A stretch of 64,000 nt of DNA from NCBI GenBank assembly GCA_947493455.1, contig CANLRB010000021.1:1-64000 (forward strand). Direction: 5' to 3'. Source of the DNA: an uncultured Pseudoalteromonas sp. (GTDB taxonomy: Bacteria; Pseudomonadota; Gammaproteobacteria; Enterobacterales; Alteromonadaceae). Both the position numbers and the translations under genes were made by a program. Positions 1-8,315 of the stretch are shown piece after piece. A model generated the notes under the pieces. It had not been told where the DNA came from. It made no database searches and saw only the letters and a list, made by a program, of their open reading frames with translations. Within the stretch, counting starts at the first letter, position 1. The number at the start of each line of letters is the position of its first letter.

Positions 1-51
1 CGTTTGCTGCTCATAAGCACCTCTCTTTTAGTCATTTTATCTAACTAATAG

Positions 52-1335
52 GTGTCTAGGAAACTAGTGGCGTATCACTTAAATAACAAAGTTAGTGCGT
101 TGCCAACAAAGTATGAAAATGGCGTTAAAGTCATCCAAGATAGCGTAAGCTCTGAACATGATATTCAGGTCATTTTTTTTAATGCTAAGCCTTACATTCA
201 CTTTGTTTATTGCTCAGGTGCCAATAACTCAACAATTAGTACTAGGTTAGAGAGTATGACTCCATTAACCACTCTCACTCTTTCTTTGAATAACGGCTAC
301 TACAAGACCAAAAGGCTGAAAACTATTGAAAAAATAACTTTAATTAAATTCTACAAAGAGAATATCGAGCTAATTAAGAACATTAGATTTTATGCATATT
401 TCCGAGAACGAGATATAACACAAAGACTCATAGCTAGAACCATGAGCCCATTTTGGCTAAAAGCATCTAGTAATACCAACCTTGAAGAGCAATCAGATTT
501 AATAAACGATCGACTAGTTTCAATTGAACCAAAGGGCTTCAAGTTTATTCAGCACAAATCAAAAAAACGCATCCCCAAAAATAATGAAGCAAAGCTGATT
601 GAGATAACCTCAAATATCAGCAGTGATTCAAGGTTTAAGAAGGTCTATGCTATTCTTTTAAAGCATTCAGAAGAAGGCATATATATTTCATTACTTGATC
701 ACATCAATCTGTCGAACCTCGAAAGTGATATAAATATGCAAGGAGAGATGCCGCTACATGAGTGGCTTGAATTGCTGAACGAAGCAAATGTCAATGGTGA
801 GTGGGATATAGACTGCAAATATACTTATAAATACGACAAGCATCGCTTTCAATATTATAAACAAAAAGTAAATATTCAGACCAAAGGTGTGAGATTTAGT
901 GAAGAAGTAATCACCAAAAATAAACGAATAAAAAATGAATTAACCGGTAAGGTAGAAACGAAAGAAGTATCATCAACAAAAACAACAATTGAAGAAAAGT
1001 ACAAACTAAATCAAGATATTATTATTCAGAATGATTATGGATACGCTGCAAAAACTGTTTATGAACGAGGCTTGACTCATGCTGAAAGACAGAAGAAGGC
1101 TGATTACCCAGATTATATAAATTCGGTAGAGTTTGTAATAGACCATAAAAATCCACTCAAACTAAACTTGTCTCACTTACCAATCAATAGCAAAGAAGAG
1201 CTTGCTAGTTTACTTAGTGAGTGGGCTAAAGCACTCGACACATATAGAGATGAAGATTTGGAACAAGTATTCTTTACACAGCCAAAGAACCCAATCACTT
1301 TGCCTCTTGGTAAGAAAAGTAAAAAAACAAACTAG
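52..1335 (+). CDS. Uncharacterised 427-aa protein
   Basis: I do not recognise this protein. It is a soluble, lysine-rich protein of mixed alpha/beta appearance with no signal peptide or membrane segment. A strongly charged stretch around residues 285-330 looks like a linker or nucleic-acid-contacting region, but no catalytic motif stands out. An in-frame TAG lies immediately before the first GTG. A second GTG five codons on has an AGGAA box just upstream and is the better start. It precedes the small gene, WYL regulator and patatin on the same strand by about 60 bp, so it may belong to the same island. The upstream context is outside the window. Confidence 0.6.
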   Translation: MSRKLVAYHLNNKVSALPTKYENGVKVIQDSVSSEHDIQVIFFNAKPYIHFVYCSGANNSTISTRLESMTPLTTLTLSLNNGYYKTKRLKTIEKITLIKFYKENIELIKNIRFYAYFRERDITQRLIARTMSPFWLKASSNTNLEEQSDLINDRLVSIEPKGFKFIQHKSKKRIPKNNEAKLIEITSNISSDSRFKKVYAILLKHSEEGIYISLLDHINLSNLESDINMQGEMPLHEWLELLNEANVNGEWDIDCKYTYKYDKHRFQYYKQKVNIQTKGVRFSEEVITKNKRIKNELTGKVETKEVSSTKTTIEEKYKLNQDIIIQNDYGYAAKTVYERGLTHAERQKKADYPDYINSVEFVIDHKNPLKLNLSHLPINSKEELASLLSEWAKALDTYRDEDLEQVFFTQPKNPITLPLGKKSKKTN

Positions 1336-1337
1336 CA

Positions 1338-1352
1338 TGACACCACTTGTCA
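1338..1352. promoter_or_regulatory. Palindrome TGACA-N5-TGTCA, possible operator
   Basis: A perfect 5-bp inverted repeat with a 5-bp spacer lies three bases after the stop of the 427-aa gene and about 50 bp before the next start. A WYL-family regulator is encoded two genes downstream. Such regulators often bind short palindromes in front of the island they control, so an operator role is inferred. It lacks a T-run, so it is not a convincing terminator. Confidence 0.3.
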
Positions 1353-1399
1353 CCCCCTTTGTCTAAAGTGATTAGCAACTTAACTAAAAAGGTGACGTT

Positions 1400-1870
1400 A
1401 TGTCTCAAATCACAGTTACAAATCAAGCTGAGTTCAAACAAGCTCTCGAAGAACATGCATTTGCTACTATCATTTTAGATGGTGATGATTTTGAAATCCC
1501 GGAGAAGATATCCTTGGCTGGTATCAAACTTGTTGGCAAATCTAAATCTACAACTCTCTATCTGTGTGGTGAATTGGATTACTCATTTTCAAAACGCCAT
1601 TCAGACTTGGAGGATAGTCAAGATGTTAACCAGTTCAGACCTTTTGGTGCAATCACGTCAGTTAGTAACTTAACGATAAGCAGTAAAAAGAAATTGCAAT
1701 TGGCTTTTCAAGACCGTGATGAATTTAACAATTGGGAAAATGTGAAATTTGATAATAGCCAAATCGATATCGTCTTCATTGATGAAGCGATGGATTACTT
1801 TTTAAGTCAAAACTCGGACACATCCCCAGCTGAACGTTTTGTAAACAAGCTTTTAAGCGAATTGATGTAA
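1400..1870 (+). CDS. Uncharacterised 156-aa protein with LDGDDF module
   Basis: Function unknown. There is no signal peptide, so it is probably cytosolic. An AAGGTGA box precedes the ATG. Residues 5-115 alternate short hydrophobic strands in a way that suggests a small beta-rich fold. The stretch around L26-D-G-D-D-F31 followed by a glycine-rich strand pair resembles the C-terminal part of the 516-aa protein encoded further along (L380-D-G-D-E-F385), including a preceding Q-x-x-F and a following L-x-G. I infer a shared domain. The C-terminus (about 125-156) looks helical. It sits between the 427-aa gene and the WYL regulator, with about 65-70 bp on each side. Confidence 0.6.
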   Translation: MSQITVTNQAEFKQALEEHAFATIILDGDDFEIPEKISLAGIKLVGKSKSTTLYLCGELDYSFSKRHSDLEDSQDVNQFRPFGAITSVSNLTISSKKKLQLAFQDRDEFNNWENVKFDNSQIDIVFIDEAMDYFLSQNSDTSPAERFVNKLLSELM

Positions 1871-1940
1871 CTCAGTGAAGGGTACTGGATTTAATGCATT
1901 TTTTTCAATATATTAAGTTTGTTAAAGACAAGGAAGTAGT

Positions 1941-2822
1941 ATGAGCTCGAAAGGAACACCTCCAGCTGAAAGAGTCGTGCTGATGATTACACGGCTAAAT
2001 GATGGGGAGACTTTATCAAAAAACAAACTAGCTGAAGAGTTTAATGTTGACAAGCGAACCATACAGCGAGACGTAAATGAAAAGCTCGCTTTTTTGCCTA
2101 TCAATCATAACAGTGATTACTTCCAACTAGAACCTTCAGCTCTTGGTAGGTTATCTCCAAAAGATATTCGTAACTTTTCTGAGTTAAGTGGTGTTGGTAA
2201 GCTTTTTCCAAATCTTGACACTAAATTCTTAACCAAGTTATTGTCTCAAGCGTATGACAGCCCAATCACTGTAAAAGGTCATAGCTATGAAGCGATTGAC
2301 CTTGTAAGACCCGTCTTCGAAAAGCTTGAAGCCATCATTCGCGCATACAAGATTATTCAGTTTACCTATAAAGACAAGCAATACAAAAATGTTAAGCCAT
2401 ACCGTTTAGTTAATAGCAAAGGAATATGGTATTTAGCCGCTGTAGACGGTGAAACACTAAAGTCTTTTCATTTGCTTGATATAAAGCATCTATTTGAGCA
2501 AACAGAAACGTTTGAAAGAAGCGAAGCTGTGCTTACTGAAATTGACGAAGAAGACGGTATTTTTTTCAACGAAAATAAGTTTGAAGTGGTTGTAAAAGTA
2601 TCAAAAGAAATCGCTCAATATTTTCTAAGGCGCAACTTATTCCCCAATCAACGAATTATAGAAGAGCTAGAAACTGGTGAATTACTTGTTTCTGCTAGGG
2701 TGGCAACTAACAAACAAATACTGCCTCTTATTAGATACTGGATACCTGAAATAGAAGTAATTTCACCAGAACACATTAAACATCAATTATTAAATCAGCT
2801 AAAGAACTACATCAGTAGTTAA
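1941..2822 (+). CDS. WYL-domain transcriptional regulator
   Basis: A 293-aa DNA-binding regulator. Residues 10-50 form a DeoR/HTH_11-type winged helix, with a recognition segment around V36-D-K-R-T-I-Q-R-D. The C-terminal two-thirds is a WYL domain, with the literal W163-Y164-L165 motif in the sequence G-I-W-Y-L-A-A-V-D-G, and a C-terminal WCX-like extension. Length fits single-copy WYL regulators. An AGGAAG ribosome site lies 4 bp before the ATG. WYL proteins such as BrxR and CapW control phage-defence islands, and this one is directly followed by a patatin effector-like gene 13 bp downstream. Regulation of the island is therefore likely, but inferred. Confidence 0.88.
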   Translation: MSSKGTPPAERVVLMITRLNDGETLSKNKLAEEFNVDKRTIQRDVNEKLAFLPINHNSDYFQLEPSALGRLSPKDIRNFSELSGVGKLFPNLDTKFLTKLLSQAYDSPITVKGHSYEAIDLVRPVFEKLEAIIRAYKIIQFTYKDKQYKNVKPYRLVNSKGIWYLAAVDGETLKSFHLLDIKHLFEQTETFERSEAVLTEIDEEDGIFFNENKFEVVVKVSKEIAQYFLRRNLFPNQRIIEELETGELLVSARVATNKQILPLIRYWIPEIEVISPEHIKHQLLNQLKNYISS

Positions 2823-2835
2823 CGGATACAACAAA

Positions 2836-3771
2836 GTGCAAAAGATTGGATTAGTATTTTCAGGTGGCGGTGGTAAAGGTGCCTATGAAGTCGGCGTTTG
2901 GAGAGCTATGGAAGAGTTGGGGCTAGCAAAAGATATACAGGCAGTCTCTGGCACTTCCGTTGGTGCATTAAATGCTGCACTGTTCGCTCAAGGAGACTTA
3001 CATAAAGCAGAGCAAGCTTGGCTATCAATGAGTCCGAGTGACATTCTGAGCATTGACTTAAAAAGTATTCTAGAAAAACTACTGCGCATAGGGGTTACTC
3101 CAGGCAAGGCCATTGTAAATATTCTTACAACACTAGCTATACACGGCATATTTAAACGCGACGGTTTAGCGAGAATTATAGATGAATATTTGGATACGGA
3201 AATCGTTAAATCGAGAGGGCTTCCCTGCTTTGCTTGCGCTACTGAAACGCCAATCCTAAGGGCTCACTATTTCGATTTGCAAAGCTACGATAAAGAGTTA
3301 GTAAGAAATATTTTACTCGCTTCATCGGCTATCCCCGTTATTTTCCCAACAGAAAAAATCGAAGATAAAATTTATTGGGATGGCTTTCTAACAGATAACA
3401 CACCTTTACAACCCCTCGTTGATGAAGGTTGCAATATCATCGTAACTGTTATGTTAAGTCGCTCTGATTTGCTGTCAACTGACCAGTACCCCAATACAAA
3501 AATAATTCCTATATACCCTCAAGAATGTCCCGGCCTTCCACTTAACTTTAGCGGTATATCTGAAAAAATGCAGCATGGGTATGATGATGCAATGAAAACC
3601 TTAGCACCTGTATTTGAACTTGTTGAAATCAATTACCAATACAGCAAAGAGTTGCAAAAATATAAATCGCAGCATCAAGAATATATAAAGCTAAGAAATG
3701 AAAGCGAAGTAATATCAACCCAAATTGACTTTGCCAAAACGGATTTACTTAAGGAAATGAACAAATGGTAG
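2836..3771 (+). CDS. Patatin-like phospholipase
   Basis: A 311-aa serine lipid acyl hydrolase of the patatin family. It has the oxyanion loop S-G-G-G-G-K-G at residues 9-15, the nucleophile elbow G39-T-S41-V-G43, and the catalytic dyad aspartate in D182-G183. The fold fills about residues 1-210; the remaining 100 residues form a helical, charged tail ending N-K-W. It starts with GTG. It has no signal peptide, so it acts inside the cell, presumably on membrane phospholipids. Its last seven bases overlap the start of the next gene, implying coupled translation. Patatins serve as effectors in CBASS and related defence systems; no cyclase is visible here, so that role is only a possibility. Confidence 0.88.
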   Translation: MQKIGLVFSGGGGKGAYEVGVWRAMEELGLAKDIQAVSGTSVGALNAALFAQGDLHKAEQAWLSMSPSDILSIDLKSILEKLLRIGVTPGKAIVNILTTLAIHGIFKRDGLARIIDEYLDTEIVKSRGLPCFACATETPILRAHYFDLQSYDKELVRNILLASSAIPVIFPTEKIEDKIYWDGFLTDNTPLQPLVDEGCNIIVTVMLSRSDLLSTDQYPNTKIIPIYPQECPGLPLNFSGISEKMQHGYDDAMKTLAPVFELVEINYQYSKELQKYKSQHQEYIKLRNESEVISTQIDFAKTDLLKEMNKW

Positions 3772-5396
3772 ATAAGAAAATCACAATAAAAACAAATACA
3801 AACCTATCAGATGCGAGCATAACAGAAATAGATAGCTTAATAGATGACCTCATAAGTAAACATAGTGAAAACTCAGAGAAAATGAACTTAATGGCACTAG
3901 AGGCAACTTCGCTAGCTACATCAGTCAAAGCGCGTAGTAAAGGGCTAGAAGAGCAAGGTTTTTTAGGAAGGATTTTAGGTAACCTAACTGGAAAAAATCA
4001 AAAGATCTCAGCAAGGAATACCGCTGATTTAGCTGACGCTCAATACCTTGGGCAACAAACGCTCAATAAGCTAGCTGAGAATAACTTAATGACTTACCAA
4101 ATGACCGTTGCGTTAGGTGATAAAGTTAATCGAGTTATTGATGATGCTAATACCGCAAAAAAAGACTTTTTAGAACTGAACCAGCGCTTAGCCCACTTTT
4201 TTGAATCAATGAGACATAGCTTAGAAGCCCGTTTTGATTCATTGGAGAATTCTATTCAGTTTTTGGAGTGGAATGTATTGTTAAAACACGAACCTATTTA
4301 TAAGAAAAAAAAATATAAAGAGCTATCTCGCGCAGAAAAAATAATTTGTCTAGCTAATCAGTTTTATTCTCTCTCTCAACAACAATGGAAACCAAAAGAT
4401 CTTTATTACCTAAAAGAAGCCATAGAAGTTGTTGGGCATCATTCAGATGATAAAGTAGCATTAAGAGAAGTTTATGAAACCTATCAAGAAGATCCTGAAA
4501 TTCTTAATCAACTCCTAAAAGGAGTGCATGTCAATGAACCATTAACAGCTGTAGAGATGGCTCCAACTATACTTGCTTTTAGTAAACTAGCTGAGTTTAA
4601 AACGAGTGAAAAACACATTATCGATACAATACTGGATTATGTACCAAATCAAACGGCTGAGTCAGTATCTTTACAACTCACAAATAAATTGCTGATAAAT
4701 GAATTAGATCGAGACTTCGATAAAGAACATAGTTTTTACGACGTAGTTATGAATTTAGTCGAGGACTTGTGCATATATGACGCTTATCTTTCAGCTGCAC
4801 AGGTAAAAAAAGAGGGTGAAAGATTAAAAAAACAAAAGCAGGAGAAACAACAAAAGCTGATAGAAACTAATAAAATATTAGTGGATAAAAATGTAATAAC
4901 TTCGCATCCCAACTTTAACAGTTTTATTAGTGGGAAAGGTTTGAATTTTAATAGCGCTATATTTAAATTCCCAAAAAGGGGAAAGGCTAAAGGAGAGCTA
5001 TCAATCACTTTAGCAAGCCATAATGAAGAGCCTATATTCATTACCAAAATGACGGTTTTAGATAACTATACAAAAGAAACATCTGCTCTTAGACTATTTA
5101 ACAGTCGCCTAAGTATAGATGGTAAAGCCAAGAAACAACGTCTGTTCAAAATGCAACATACCGACTTTACAACACAAAAGCTTATTGAAACCGGCTTACA
5201 CAATGCTGAGGACTTTAGTGACATTAAACCTTTCTGGGCATTGCTACCAAAAATATCAACTAGTTACCCAGCTTCTGATGGGGTAGAGATTTATTTTGAA
5301 TATTTAACTCTTTCAGAGATTAATTTGAAAAACATAGAAAACATACAAGAAGTACATTATGGGATAGACGGTCGATTTAAAGATGTGTACTGGTAG
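3765..5396 (+). CDS. Coiled-coil protein, patatin partner, paralog A (543 aa)
   Basis: Family not recognised. Residues 15-175 are almost entirely helical and heptad-like, including the conserved block S49-L-A-T-S-V-K-A-R-S-K-G-L-E-E-Q-G. Residues 175-335 form a second conserved region (P-K-D-L, Y-Q-E-D-P, F-Y-D-V-V-M-N), followed by a basic coiled segment near 345-365 and a beta-rich C-terminal region of about 170 residues. It has no signal peptide or membrane segment. It is translationally coupled to the patatin by a 7-bp overlap. A paralog follows directly; the two match over about the first 335 residues and then diverge. I infer a scaffold or sensor working with the phospholipase. Confidence 0.75.
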   Translation: MVDKKITIKTNTNLSDASITEIDSLIDDLISKHSENSEKMNLMALEATSLATSVKARSKGLEEQGFLGRILGNLTGKNQKISARNTADLADAQYLGQQTLNKLAENNLMTYQMTVALGDKVNRVIDDANTAKKDFLELNQRLAHFFESMRHSLEARFDSLENSIQFLEWNVLLKHEPIYKKKKYKELSRAEKIICLANQFYSLSQQQWKPKDLYYLKEAIEVVGHHSDDKVALREVYETYQEDPEILNQLLKGVHVNEPLTAVEMAPTILAFSKLAEFKTSEKHIIDTILDYVPNQTAESVSLQLTNKLLINELDRDFDKEHSFYDVVMNLVEDLCIYDAYLSAAQVKKEGERLKKQKQEKQQKLIETNKILVDKNVITSHPNFNSFISGKGLNFNSAIFKFPKRGKAKGELSITLASHNEEPIFITKMTVLDNYTKETSALRLFNSRLSIDGKAKKQRLFKMQHTDFTTQKLIETGLHNAEDFSDIKPFWALLPKISTSYPASDGVEIYFEYLTLSEINLKNIENIQEVHYGIDGRFKDVYW

Positions 5397-5514
5397 TGTT
5401 TACTCAGAAAACCTCAATAGCAACCAAAATGAAAACTGAAAACCTGAAGACATTTAGAATTCTGTGTCAGCCTAAATTACTAAATATATAACACGCCATC
5501 TAACTAAGAAGTTA

Positions 5515-5592
5515 ATGGATGAAAGCGAAGTGATAACAGACCAAATCGATTTTGCTAAAACGGATTTGCGTAAGGAAATAAACAAATGGTAG
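5515..5592 (+). pseudogene. Duplicated 3' end of the patatin gene (26 codons)
   Basis: The 26 codons ending in TAG read D-E-S-E-V-I then Q-I-D-F-A-K-T-D-L and finally N-K-W, almost identical to the last 24 residues of the patatin. The stop overlaps the ATG of the following paralog by the same seven bases as at the upstream copy. It is therefore the leftover of a tandem duplication of [patatin tail + coiled-coil gene]. It may still act as a small translated leader that couples ribosomes into the next gene. No homology is visible further upstream than about position 5500. Confidence 0.85.
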
Positions 5593-7136
5593 ATAAGAAA
5601 ATTGCGATAAAAACAAATGCAAACCTATCAGATGAAACCATAATAGAAATAGATAACTCCATAGATGACTTGGTTAAAAAATTTAGTAGAAATACCGAGC
5701 AAATGAACTTAATGGCGCTAGAAGCAATTTCACTAGCTACATCCGTTAAAGCGCGTAGCAAAGGGCTAGAAGAACAAGGTTTTTTGGGGGGGATTTTAGG
5801 AAGCATTACCGGAAAAAATCAAAAAGTTTCAGCTAGGAACATTATTGACTTGGCTGAAACGCAGTATATAGGTCAGCAAACACTTAATAAGCTGGCTGAA
5901 AATGACTTAATGACTTACGAAATGGTTGTTACGCTGGGTGATAAAGTTAATCGAGTTATTAGCGACGCGAACACTGTAAAGCAAGATTTCTTAGAACTAA
6001 ACCAACAATTAGCACTCTTTTTTGAATCAATGCGTAATAACCTAGAGGCTCGCTTTGGCGCTCTTGAAAAGACAGTAGCGTTACTACATTGGAAAGAAAT
6101 AATCGAGTTTCAACCAGTATACAAGGACAAACCTTACCCTGAACTAACTCGTCCCGAAAAAATAATTTGTTTAGCAAGTGATTTTTTTACATTAACAGCT
6201 CAAAAATGGAAGCCCAAAGATTTACCATTTTTAAAGTCAGTAATTGTAGCCATTGGTAATCATCCTACTGAAAAAGTAACACTAAAAGAGGTTTTCTCCG
6301 CATACCAAGAGGATCCAGGCCTGTTATGTAAACTTTTAGGAAGCAAAGAGAAAATAGAGCCATTAGATACTTTAGAAATTTCACCGACTTTATTAACTTT
6401 TAAGAGGTTGGATGATTTTAAAGGAAGTGATAAGCACGTTGTCGATACAGTTTTAGAGATTACAGATGGTCATACGGTAGATTCTATATCATTAGAGCTT
6501 GTAAACAGGTTTTTAATAAACGAGTTGGGACAAGACGTTAACAAAGAATGTGATTTTTATGATGTTGTAATGAATTTTATTGAAGATTTAATGTGTTATC
6601 GGAACTTACAGAGTTTTTATAGAAGTTCTTATGAAGTAGAAATTTTAGATAAACTTTACAAAGTAAAAGACCAAAAACAGTTCGATAAAGTTATAACGAG
6701 CAAAGAAAAAGGTAAAGTTTTACTAGATGGGGATGAGTTCACTCTTGACCTTAATTTTCCGATAAATATGGAAATCTCAGAGCTGCGTGGAGTTGGAAGA
6801 ACAAAGCTGCATTTAGTTGGGAGTCCCAGTGAAAGCATCATATACCATGACGATACTGAAAAAGTAGTTCGTAGAGAAGCCATGCCTGAACTATTTCTGA
6901 AATTCAACAACCTGTTTTTAACAGCAAGTGAACCCACAGACTTATTATTTCTTAATAATGACTTTTTCGAAATGTTCAAAGGGGATGATCTAGAGATTGA
7001 CGAAACAATAATCACTGTTATATGTCAAAAAGAGCGTTACACTGCTGAGGCTAAACGACTAAAAAAAGAGTTATCCGATAAAACAAAACGAGAGCAAAAA
7101 GCTCTGAATGAAATAAAGAGCTGGTTGGCAGAGTAG
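5586..7136 (+). CDS. Coiled-coil protein, paralog B (516 aa)
   Basis: Paralog of the preceding 543-aa protein. It shares the N-terminal coiled-coil block (residues 1-165, with the same K-A-R-S-K-G-L-E-E-Q-G-F-L-G run) and the middle helical region to about residue 337. Its C-terminus is different: residues 360-470 form a beta-rich module with L380-D-G-D-E-F385 that resembles the 156-aa protein encoded upstream. It ends in a charged coiled coil (about 480-514). It starts in a 7-bp overlap with the patatin-tail remnant. No enzyme motif is visible. Two scaffolds with one phospholipase suggests that the exchanged C-termini recognise different partners (inference). Confidence 0.75.
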   Translation: MVDKKIAIKTNANLSDETIIEIDNSIDDLVKKFSRNTEQMNLMALEAISLATSVKARSKGLEEQGFLGGILGSITGKNQKVSARNIIDLAETQYIGQQTLNKLAENDLMTYEMVVTLGDKVNRVISDANTVKQDFLELNQQLALFFESMRNNLEARFGALEKTVALLHWKEIIEFQPVYKDKPYPELTRPEKIICLASDFFTLTAQKWKPKDLPFLKSVIVAIGNHPTEKVTLKEVFSAYQEDPGLLCKLLGSKEKIEPLDTLEISPTLLTFKRLDDFKGSDKHVVDTVLEITDGHTVDSISLELVNRFLINELGQDVNKECDFYDVVMNFIEDLMCYRNLQSFYRSSYEVEILDKLYKVKDQKQFDKVITSKEKGKVLLDGDEFTLDLNFPINMEISELRGVGRTKLHLVGSPSESIIYHDDTEKVVRREAMPELFLKFNNLFLTASEPTDLLFLNNDFFEMFKGDDLEIDETIITVICQKERYTAEAKRLKKELSDKTKREQKALNEIKSWLAE

Positions 7137-7146
7137 TAGATTTTAT

Positions 7147-7175
7147 TTGACTACTAAAATAATAAGCTATTTAAT
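7147..7175 (+). promoter_or_regulatory. Probable sigma-70 promoter before the zinc-ribbon gene
   Basis: TTGACT and TTTAAT are separated by 17 bp, each matching the consensus at five of six positions. They lie just after the stop of paralog B and about 75 bp before the zinc-ribbon start. This would give the small gene its own transcript. Confidence 0.4.
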
Positions 7176-7246
7176 TCTGCAAAATTATTAATGCGCTTGG
7201 TTATATAGCTTCTCTTTGTTATTAGTAAGAATTTTTGGAGGCAACG

Positions 7247-7402
7247 ATGGCATTTCAACATAAGAATCAATCCAATATAGTTTGTCAAAAATGTCATTAC
7301 ATTTTAACCAAAGCTGAAGGACTAGAGCTAAAATTTAAACCTGTAAATGAGAGGGTATGCCCTAAATGTGGTTCGAAAAAGTTTACAGGCGTATTATTTT
7401 AG
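7247..7402 (+). CDS. 51-aa zinc-ribbon protein
   Basis: A very small soluble protein with two CxxC knuckles, C13-Q-K-C16 and C38-P-K-C41, spaced as in a rubredoxin-like or zinc-ribbon fold that would hold one Zn ion. A strong GGAGG ribosome site lies 5 bp before the ATG, and a good promoter precedes it, so it looks like a real expressed gene. Such isolated ribbons occur widely as small proteins of unknown role, often binding nucleic acid or protein partners. It closes the island just before the first tRNA-His fragment, so it may be cargo of the same integrated element. Function unknown. Confidence 0.7.
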   Translation: MAFQHKNQSNIVCQKCHYILTKAEGLELKFKPVNERVCPKCGSKKFTGVLF

Positions 7403-7434
7403 CAAGTACATAATATACATAGGCGCGGCAACTA

Positions 7435-7482
7435 GGATTGTGATTCCGGTTGTCGTGGGTTCAAGTCCCATCAGTCGCCCCA
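7435..7482 (+). repeat. 3' fragment of tRNA-His, att-like copy 1
   Basis: Forty-eight bases match the 3' half of a bacterial tRNA-His: the anticodon stem-loop with the GTG anticodon, the variable loop, a T-arm with GGGTTCAAGTCCC, the acceptor strand and an encoded CCA. No D-arm or 5' acceptor strand precedes it, so it cannot fold into a tRNA. Integrases often use the 3' end of a tRNA gene as an attachment site, which leaves such a fragment at the far edge of an island. No integrase is in the window. Confidence 0.8.
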
Positions 7483-7840
7483 TCCCTTACTAAAAAACTT
7501 CTTTTATAAATCTAGTATTTTCAATCGACTGTATTAATCAATACAAAATAATTGCGTCTGAATTTCAGTAGGAAAGACTGGTTTAAAGTTGCCGTCCGGT
7601 TCATTTACTGTGAGTGGCTAGGAATTGATAGATAGGGTTTGATCTGCTTTAAAACCACTAGGTACGCATAAAGTACGATATATTTTAATTTGATGGGAAG
7701 AAGTGTAAGAACTAGTTTTCCTGTCCTTGCACTGTCTCATTTAGCTCTGCGACCTCGGCGTCTCAGTCTTAATAGCTGTTATAGCTCTAATATTTCAAGG
7801 CTTAAAATATATATACTCTTCAGAAGGTGTTGCTGAAAAA
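7483..7840. other. Non-coding stretch between tRNA-His fragment and membrane ORF
   Basis: No convincing gene, RNA or strong hairpin is visible. Its right end holds an open frame (from about 7745, just after an in-frame TAG) that runs into the next membrane ORF without an ATG, suggesting a decayed or 5'-truncated gene. Confidence 0.5.
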
Positions 7841-8107
7841 GTGTCTAAAACTCCTTTTGCTTTCTTAAACGATTATTTTGCTAACCCTGATAAACTTATA
7901 CCGGTTTTTGTTTCTTTGTTTTTCATTGTTATTCTTTCTCTAACAGTAAAAGAAGTTATAAATCCGCTAAGTCCGGTTCGCAGAGCATATAGCGTGATGT
8001 TCAATATGCTTACTAAAGCTATTTATATTAATCTAACACGAATAGCTTTAATCGTTATGATGGCGCTACTAACGTATTCACTTGGAGTTACACTAACCAT
8101 ATTTTGA
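7841..8107 (+). CDS. Small membrane protein, possibly a 5'-truncated remnant
   Basis: An 88-aa reading frame from a GTG with two hydrophobic segments (about residues 18-37 and 62-85) joined by a short basic loop. The frame stays open upstream and encodes one more hydrophobic helix, but there is no plausible start before the in-frame stop at about 7742. The visible protein may therefore be the end of a longer, three-helix membrane protein. It has no ribosome site worth the name. It lies between the two tRNA-His fragments, in sequence that looks decayed. I do not recognise a family. Confidence 0.4.
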   Translation: MSKTPFAFLNDYFANPDKLIPVFVSLFFIVILSLTVKEVINPLSPVRRAYSVMFNMLTKAIYINLTRIALIVMMALLTYSLGVTLTIF

Positions 8108-8160
8108 TTTTCATTTAGTCGGTTCTTATGTCTTGAGCTGGCTAAAATTATTGCTAACTT

Positions 8161-8207
8161 GATTGTGATTCCGGTTGTCAGAAGTTCAAGTCCCATCAAT
8201 CGCCTCA
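8161..8207 (+). repeat. 3' fragment of tRNA-His, att-like copy 2 (degenerate)
   Basis: Forty-seven bases align without gaps to the first tRNA-His fragment, with six mismatches by my count. The anticodon arm is identical, but the T-arm stem is broken (AGAAG for GTGGG) and the CCA end carries a T. The two copies bracket about 680 bp. This fits successive or tandem integrations at one tRNA-His site followed by decay. Confidence 0.75.
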
Positions 8208-8226
8208 TCCATTATCTTAAATACTA

Positions 8227-8242
8227 GGGCGTGTTGATCTTT
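8227..8242 (+). repeat. IS left terminal inverted repeat
   Basis: GGGCGTGTTGATCTTT, the exact reverse complement of the right end. The flanking dinucleotide is TA. Confidence 0.85.
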
Positions 8243-8315
8243 CGTGAGTATTTTTTAAACAGTATGGTAAATAGTTATGATTTGCTTCGCCAAAAGTAAA
8301 ACCATAACCAATACC

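Noticed and set aside
7400-7482. A functional tRNA-His gene
   Set aside because: Only the 3' half is present. There is no D-arm or 5' acceptor strand, so it cannot fold into a tRNA.
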